From contig JAHAEW010000032.1 in assembly GCA_018374635.1 (NCBI GenBank), forward strand, positions 1-35,493: a stretch of 35,493 nt of DNA, read 5' to 3'. The number at the start of each line of letters is the position of its first letter. Within the stretch, counting starts at the first letter, position 1. The notes under the pieces are model-generated. The model had not been told where the DNA came from and ran no database searches. It worked only from the letters and a program-made list of their open reading frames with translations. The translations under genes were made by a program, and so were the position numbers. Positions 31,147-35,493 of this stretch are shown here, one piece after another. This stretch comes from Clostridiales bacterium (GTDB lineage Bacteria > Bacillota > Clostridia > Oscillospirales > Oscillospiraceae).

Positions 31147-32631
31147 TTACCGGTGGTAGAGCTTGTTGGTCTCGTACTGTGGCTCGGTGGTCAGGTGCAT
31201 GCCCAGCTTGGAGTAGGTGGAGTTGTCCACCTGGGCGAGGATCACGGTGGAATGGGCCTCGCAGCCCCGCAGCTTGGAGAGCTGGGCCAGGGCCTTGGCG
31301 GCCACCGGGTCGGCGGCGGCCGAGATGGCCAGGGCGATGAGGGTCTCGTCGCTGTGGATGCGGGGGTTGTTGGAGCCCAGGTGCTTGACCTTCACGGTCT
31401 GGATGGGGGTGAGGGCCTCGGGGGAGATCAGATGGTACTCGTGCTCGATGCCGGCCAGCACCTTGAGGGCGTTGAGCAGGGCGGCGGAGCAGGCGCCCAG
31501 GAGCTCGGTGGTCTTGCCGGTGACCACCTGGCCGTCGGGCAGCTCGATGGCGAAGGCCGGGTTTCCGGTCTCCTCGGCCACCTGGAGGGAGGCGGCGATG
31601 ACCGGGCGCTGGGCAGCGCTGGCCTTGGCCTGCTGCATGAGCAGCTCCAGCTTGTACACCAGGGAATCGTCGGCCTTGCCCTGGCGGCGGTCGCTCAGGC
31701 CGTTGTAGTAGCGGCGGATGATCTCCTGCCGGGCGGCGTCCTGGACGGCCTCGTCGTCAAAGATGCAGTTGCCCGCCATGTTCACGCCCATGTCGGTGGG
31801 GGACTTGTAGGGGCACTCCCCCATGATCTTCTCAAACATGGCCGAGAGCACCGGGAATATCTCCACATCCCGGTTGTAGTTGACGGTGGTCTTGCCGTAG
31901 GCCTGGAGGTGGAAGGGGTCGATGACGTTCACATCCCCCAGGTCGGCGGTGGCGGCCTCATAGGCCAGGTTCACCGGGTGCTGGAGGGGCAGGTTCCAGA
32001 TGGGGAAAGTCTCGAACTTGGCGTAGCCGGCCTTGACGCCCCGCTTGTACTCATGGTAGAGCTGGGACAGGCACACCGCCATCTTGCCGCTGCCGGGGCC
32101 TGGGGCGGTGACCACCGCGAGGGGACGGGTGGTTTCCACATACTCGTTTTTGCCATAGCCCTCGTCGCTGACGATAAGGGGGATGTTGTGGGGATAGCCG
32201 GCAATGGGATAGTGCAGGTACACCCGCAGCCCCAGGTGCTCCATCCGCCGCTTGAAGGCGTCGGCGGCGGGCTGTCCGGCGTACTGGGTGATGACCACGC
32301 TGCCCACGAACAGGCCCTGTCCCCGGAAGGCGTCGATAAGGCGGAGCACATCCACGTCGTAGGTGATGCCCAGATCGCCCCGTACCTTGTTCTTCTCAAT
32401 GTCGGAGGCACAGATGGCGATGATGACCTCCACGCTGTCCTTGAGCTGGGTGAGCATACGGATTTTACTGTCGGGCGCGAAGCCGGGCAGCACCCGGGAG
32501 GCGTGGTAGTCGTCAAAGAGCTTGCCGCCAAACTCCAGGTAGAGCTTGTTGTCAAACTGGGAGATCCGCTCCTTGATGTGGGCCGACTGCATCTCCAGGT
32601 ATTTGTCGTTGTCAAAGCCGATCCGGTTCAT
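31147..32631 (-). CDS. DUF1846 domain protein
   Basis: 494 residues, the usual DUF1846 length. Family segments include GFDNDKYLEMQSAHIKERI at the start, LYLEFGGKLFDDYHASRVLPGF near 30, the TAPGPGSGKMAVCLSQLYHEY nucleotide-loop-like block near 200, and NLPLQHPVNLAYEAATADLGDVN. Members are widespread in Firmicutes and structurally known, but the biochemical role is not established; the GPGSGK loop suggests nucleotide binding. GAGAGGGG lies 11 nt before ATG 32631. Monocistronic with its own promoter. Confidence 0.92.
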   Translation of the reverse strand: MNRIGFDNDKYLEMQSAHIKERISQFDNKLYLEFGGKLFDDYHASRVLPGFAPDSKIRMLTQLKDSVEVIIAICASDIEKNKVRGDLGITYDVDVLRLIDAFRGQGLFVGSVVITQYAGQPAADAFKRRMEHLGLRVYLHYPIAGYPHNIPLIVSDEGYGKNEYVETTRPLAVVTAPGPGSGKMAVCLSQLYHEYKRGVKAGYAKFETFPIWNLPLQHPVNLAYEAATADLGDVNVIDPFHLQAYGKTTVNYNRDVEIFPVLSAMFEKIMGECPYKSPTDMGVNMAGNCIFDDEAVQDAARQEIIRRYYNGLSDRRQGKADDSLVYKLELLMQQAKASAAQRPVIAASLQVAEETGNPAFAIELPDGQVVTGKTTELLGACSAALLNALKVLAGIEHEYHLISPEALTPIQTVKVKHLGSNNPRIHSDETLIALAISAAADPVAAKALAQLSKLRGCEAHSTVILAQVDNSTYSKLGMHLTTEPQYETNKLYHR

Positions 32632-32679
32632 AATCAGACATTCCCCTCTCTATTCTGATTTTTTCAAATTCAAGTGCGT

Positions 32680-32708
32680 ATTATACCACACCCATACCGC
32701 CCTGTATA
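32680..32708 (-). promoter_or_regulatory. DUF1846 gene promoter
   Basis: Minus-strand TATACA (32708-32703) and TATAAT (32685-32680) with a 17-bp spacer; the -10 is of extended TGGTATAAT form. Confidence 0.65.
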
Positions 32709-32777
32709 GGGTGCGTCTCCAATTTCGGCGTATTTCTCCCTTCTATCCCGGCAAGGCGGCTTTTTCGGCTGTACAAA

Positions 32778-32806
32778 GGGGCGCCGGTACCTGTGTACCA
32801 GCGCCC
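32778..32806 (-). terminator. Uridine kinase terminator
   Basis: GGGGCGC-C-GGTAC (32778-32790) pairs with GTACC-A-GCGCCCC (32794-32806), with one internal mismatch. On the minus strand a short CTTTG follows, so the T run is weak. Confidence 0.6.
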
Positions 32807-32853
32807 CAGGGGTGTAGATCCGATGAAATTCTGCCCAAATGAGTCCGCCCTGC

Positions 32854-33471
32854 TTAGTCCTGCTCCACGTGGCTGCGGATGCGCTCAATGATCATGTCCA
32901 GAGCCACGATGTTGTGGCCGCCCTCCAGCACGATGATGTCGGCGCAGCGCTTGGAGGGCTCCACAAACTGCTCGTGCATGGGCTTGACCGTGGTCAGATA
33001 CTGCTCCACCACCGAGTCCAGGGAGCGGCCCCGCTCCTTCACGTCCCGCAGGATGCGCCGGAGGATGCGCACGTCCGCATCGGTGTCCACAAAGATCTTG
33101 ATGTCCATCAGGTCCCGCAGCTCTTTGTTCTCGAAGATGAGGATGCCCTCAATAAGGATGACCTTGGTGGGCCGGACCTCCACCGTCTCGGCGGAGCGGT
33201 TGTGGGCGGTATAGTCGTAAGTGGGACAGTGGATGGTCTCCCCCCAGCGCAGCGCCCGGATATCCCGGATCATCCGGTCGGTATCGAAGGCGTCGGGGTG
33301 GTCGTAGTTGAGCTTGCAGCGCTCCTCAAAGGGCATGTCGTCGTGCTGCTTGTAGTAATTGTCGTGATAGAGCACGCTCACGTGCCCTCCGAAGCGCTCC
33401 TTGAGCCGCCGGGTCAGGGTGGTCTTACCGGAACCGGTCCCCCCGGCGATGCCGATGATCATGGTGTCCAT
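32854..33471 (-). CDS. udk: Uridine kinase
   Basis: 205 residues, the usual Udk length. The P-loop GIAGGTGSGKTTL covers residues 7-19. YHDNYYK near 35, LNYDHPDAFDTD, YDYTAHNR and ILIEGILIF are the substrate and metal blocks. It phosphorylates uridine or cytidine with ATP or GTP for pyrimidine salvage. ATG 33471 is chosen because GGAGGAG lies just upstream; the longer in-frame extension overlaps the promoter. It lies downstream of the NCS2 permease in the same direction, but a terminator-like region and its own promoter separate the two. Confidence 0.95.
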   Translation of the reverse strand: MDTMIIGIAGGTGSGKTTLTRRLKERFGGHVSVLYHDNYYKQHDDMPFEERCKLNYDHPDAFDTDRMIRDIRALRWGETIHCPTYDYTAHNRSAETVEVRPTKVILIEGILIFENKELRDLMDIKIFVDTDADVRILRRILRDVKERGRSLDSVVEQYLTTVKPMHEQFVEPSKRCADIIVLEGGHNIVALDMIIERIRSHVEQD

Positions 33472-33502
33472 AGCTGCTCCTCCGTTCCGTTTCATCCCCG
33501 AG

Positions 33503-33531
33503 ATTATATCAAATTTCGCCCCGAGGCGCAA
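33503..33531 (-). promoter_or_regulatory. udk promoter
   Basis: Minus-strand TTGCGC (33531-33526) and TATAAT (33508-33503) with a 17-bp spacer. The -10 is extended (TGATATAAT). Confidence 0.75.
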
Positions 33532-33548
33532 GGCTCGGACAGACGCAG

Positions 33549-33609
33549 GCGGCCGGGACCTTTTGGGTCCCGGCCGCTCAGCGTGTCGAAAGCCTTCGAC
33601 ACGCTTTTT
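33549..33609. terminator. Double hairpin between NCS2 permease and udk
   Basis: GCGGCCGGGACC (33549-33560) pairs with GGTCCCGGCCGC (33566-33577). GCGTGTCGAA (33581-33590) pairs with TTCGACACGC (33595-33604), followed on the plus strand by TTTTT. The second has the same arms as the hairpin at 187-210. They probably end the permease transcript, although the only T run faces the plus strand. Confidence 0.65.
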
Positions 33610-33631
33610 ACAGGCGTTTTTTAGGCCGCCC

Positions 33632-34990
33632 TTACTTGGCGTCCAGCTCGGCGCGCTCCCTGGCCTCTTCCTCCACGGTCTTGTTGGGGGCAATGAGGTT
33701 GAGGACAAAGGACATAACGCCGGCCACCACCACGGGCTTGGTCAGAAGAGTCTGGAGCAGAGTGGGGAAATTTTCCAGAGCCTGGGTGCCCTCCAGGGTG
33801 GACAGGCCCATAGCCAGGGCGATGGACACGCCCACGATGGTGCTGTTGCGGGCGGTGAGGGGCTCGCTGGTCACCAGCTTGAGGCCGGTGAGGGTGATCA
33901 TGCCGAACACAATCAAGGTGCCGCCGCCGATCACGGGGGCGGGCAGGGTGGACACCAGGGCGCTGAACTTGGGCACTACGCCCAGGGCCAGCATGATGAC
34001 GGAGGCCACGGTGATGACCCGGCGGCTGACCACCTTATTCATGGAGACGATGCCCACGTTCTGGCTGTAAGAGGAGACCGCGGGCACGCCGAACACGGCC
34101 CCCAGCAGGGTGGCAAGCCCGGAGGCCAGCACGCCGCCGGTCAGCTCCCTGCTGGTGGGCTCCCGGTCGAATCCGCCCACAGTGGTGCCGGTCATGTCGC
34201 CCACGGACTGCATCACATTGACCACCGTGATCAGGACCACGGGGAGCACCATAGACACATCAAAGACCGGCGCGCCGAAGAAGAAGGGCTTTGGAACGGC
34301 GATCCACCCGGCGGAGAGCACGCCGTCAAAGTGCACCATACCCATGCAGACCGCCACGAGGTAGCCCACCGCAGCGCCCAGCAGGATGGAGGCCATCTTG
34401 ACCACGCCCCTGCCCAGCAGGTTGAAGAGCAGCACAGCGGCCAGGGTGATGAAGGCCACGATCCAGTTATTGAGCTGGCCATAAGTGGGGGAGCTGGCGT
34501 TGCCCGCCATGTACTTCAGCGCGATGGGATAGAGGGACAGGCCGATGGACAGGATGATGGTGCCTGTCACCACGGTGGGGAAGAACTTATGGAGTTTTCC
34601 CACGCAGAAACCCAGCAGGATGGTCACCACTGCGCACAGGATCTGCGCGCCGAACGCGCCCGCCAGGCCGTACTGGGCCGCGATGGGGGTAAATACGGGC
34701 ACACAGGTAAAGCCCGCGCAGAAGATGATGGGCAGCTTGGCTCCAACCGGTCCCAGGGGGAACGCCTGGAGCAGGGTGGCGATAGCGGACATCATCAGGG
34801 AGTACTGGATCATCAGGGTCTGTGTGGCCGGATCAGCCCCGGCCGCGCCGGCCAACACAATGGGCACCGTGACGGTCCCCAAAAACATGGCCATGATGTG
34901 TTGCAGTGAAATCGGCAGCGCTTTGCGAATGGGAGGCTTGCTGTCGAAGACATACAGAGAACGGCTTGTCTCTTTCGTTCCTGTGGACAT
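33632..34990 (-). CDS. NCS2 nucleobase:cation symporter
   Basis: 452 residues with 12 to 14 membrane segments. It matches the NCS2/NAT family of xanthine, urate and uracil permeases: SLQHIMAMFLGTVTVPIVLAG near 28, FGVPAVSSYSQNVGIVSMNKV near 299, and GGGTLIVFGMI near 351. The SSYSQNVG segment is closer to xanthine/urate permeases than to UraA, but the substrate is unsure. In the QN-x-G-x-x-x-x-T-(R/K/G) signature the Thr is replaced by Asn (QNVGIVSMNK). GGAGAGG lies about 11 nt before ATG 34990. Strong promoter with a dyad over the -10. Confidence 0.9.
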   Translation of the reverse strand: MSTGTKETSRSLYVFDSKPPIRKALPISLQHIMAMFLGTVTVPIVLAGAAGADPATQTLMIQYSLMMSAIATLLQAFPLGPVGAKLPIIFCAGFTCVPVFTPIAAQYGLAGAFGAQILCAVVTILLGFCVGKLHKFFPTVVTGTIILSIGLSLYPIALKYMAGNASSPTYGQLNNWIVAFITLAAVLLFNLLGRGVVKMASILLGAAVGYLVAVCMGMVHFDGVLSAGWIAVPKPFFFGAPVFDVSMVLPVVLITVVNVMQSVGDMTGTTVGGFDREPTSRELTGGVLASGLATLLGAVFGVPAVSSYSQNVGIVSMNKVVSRRVITVASVIMLALGVVPKFSALVSTLPAPVIGGGTLIVFGMITLTGLKLVTSEPLTARNSTIVGVSIALAMGLSTLEGTQALENFPTLLQTLLTKPVVVAGVMSFVLNLIAPNKTVEEEARERAELDAK

Positions 34991-35067
34991 AGAAAATGTC
35001 TCCTCTCCTTGCAGTGATCTGCATCTTTCAAATTGGGAGGTCGGAGTATATCATATCTCTCCAAAAC

Positions 35068-35086
35068 TCCTATGAAGAGTATAGGA
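35068..35086 (-). promoter_or_regulatory. Dyad over the NCS2 permease -10 box
   Basis: TCCTAT (35068-35073) and ATAGGA (35081-35086) form a perfect 6-bp inverted repeat with a 7-nt centre. It covers the -10 and transcription start, a classic place for a repressor site. No regulator gene is adjacent. Confidence 0.45.
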
Positions 35087-35106
35087 CTTTTTGGTAAATA
35101 TGTCAA
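35078..35106 (-). promoter_or_regulatory. Promoter of the NCS2 permease gene
   Basis: Minus-strand TTGACA (35106-35101) and TATACT (35083-35078) with a 17-bp spacer. The leader is about 80 nt and shows no recognisable purine riboswitch core. Confidence 0.88.
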
Positions 35107-35370
35107 CTTCATAGAAAAACTTTTTGATAGAGCGCCCTAAAATACGGCGATTCAACCAAGGCACTCCTCGCCTCTCCCACGCTTCTGCCCTCTCTCGCCG
35201 CCGGAAGGGCAAATTGCGAAGGATTTCATGCACTATCAAACACTTTTCCATGGAAAATATTTTGCCGGCATTTCAGAACGGCCTGAATGCCCCGGAACCG
35301 GGCGGCAGACAGAACGAGGCCGCCGGCAAACTGCCGGCGGCCTCTTCAGACTGTCAATAAAGTATATTTC
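35107..35370. other. Intergenic stretch with one strong hairpin
   Basis: No gene is supported between the permease promoter and the right repeat. GGCCGCCGGCA (35317-35327) and TGCCGGCGGCC (35331-35341) form an 11-bp stem, extended by GAG/CTC across one bulged C, without a good T run. Short frames on both strands look random, and one overlaps the permease promoter. Confidence 0.6.
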
Positions 35371-35493
35371 TTCGATTTATGCTGCAAGAGCCTTGCAGAG
35401 TTCCGCCGTCCGCAGACGGCGGAAGAGGGTCAAATCGTGTTTTCCGGCGGCGTGTACGTCGGAAAACACACTCCCCAGGCCGCAAGTGTGCGA
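35371..35493. repeat. Structured dispersed repeat, right copy
   Basis: Same orientation as 1-123. This copy folds better. CTGCAA/TTGCAG gives a full 6-bp stem (35382-35398), and TTCCGCCGTC/GACGGCGGAA gives a 10-bp stem with a CGCA loop (35401-35424). The enclosing CGATTT/AAATCG and the GTGTTTTCCG/CGGAAAACAC hairpin are unchanged. It is cut by the window edge. Confidence 0.75.

Noticed and set aside
34991..35071. Purine riboswitch before the NCS2 permease
   Set aside because: The leader lacks the conserved three-way-junction core sequence of the purine riboswitch.
35051..35360. Two short frames (66 and 78 codons) between the permease promoter and the right repeat
   Set aside because: They have no supporting ribosome-binding site or family likeness, and the minus frame contains the permease -35 and -10 boxes.

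Overview
This GC-rich window (no rRNA, tRNA, phage or plasmid genes seen) reads like chromosome from a high-GC member of the Clostridia, most likely an Oscillospiraceae/Flavonifractor-type gut anaerobe. The basis is strong AGGAGG ribosome-binding sites, sigma-A promoters (TTGACA-17-TATAAT type), YheO-type regulation, a QueT transporter, DUF4358, DHHW and MBOAT cell-envelope genes, SLH domains and several TTG starts. The family-level assignment is inference.

Layout. A structured ~120-bp direct repeat lies at each end (1-123 and 35371-35493). Inside the left copy comes the rpsF-ssb-rpsR operon (minus). A MATE exporter, galU, queT and a DnaQ-like exonuclease follow. Next is a plus-strand stretch: HpcH/HpaI aldolase with a long palindrome-bearing leader, a sugar-type nucleotidyltransferase, the pseudouridine pair psuK-psuG, a TIGR03792-like protein and a secreted SLH-anchored 5'-nucleotidase. 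At 12998-16303 is a signalling operon: a UBA-like membrane protein, an OmpR-type regulator, a flavodoxin-domain protein and a histidine kinase. Convergent to it runs a minus-strand operon (20467 to 16363): an exported protein with an amine-oxidase-like domain plus a degenerate NodB-like domain, a cysteine desulfurase-like enzyme, a BceR-type regulator and a BceS-type kinase broken by an in-frame TAG. Malic enzyme follows.

From 22035 to 27954 lies an envelope-acylation region: a DUF4358 lipoprotein, then two MBOAT acyltransferase/SGNH partner pairs facing each other tail to tail. Then come a YheO/DauR-type regulator with an M20 dipeptidase, an unrecognised lipoprotein, a DUF1846 protein, uridine kinase and an NCS2 nucleobase permease.

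Themes. Several genes could feed nucleoside and base salvage (pseudouridine kinase and glycosidase, secreted nucleotidase, uridine kinase, NCS2 permease, QueT), though they are not one operon. The most unusual items are the structured end repeats, a flavodoxin gene translationally coupled inside a two-component operon, the amber-interrupted kinase, the paired acylation modules, and leaders with candidate RNA or operator structure before queT, the aldolase gene and the first MBOAT gene. All functions are assigned by reading motifs; no database search was run.
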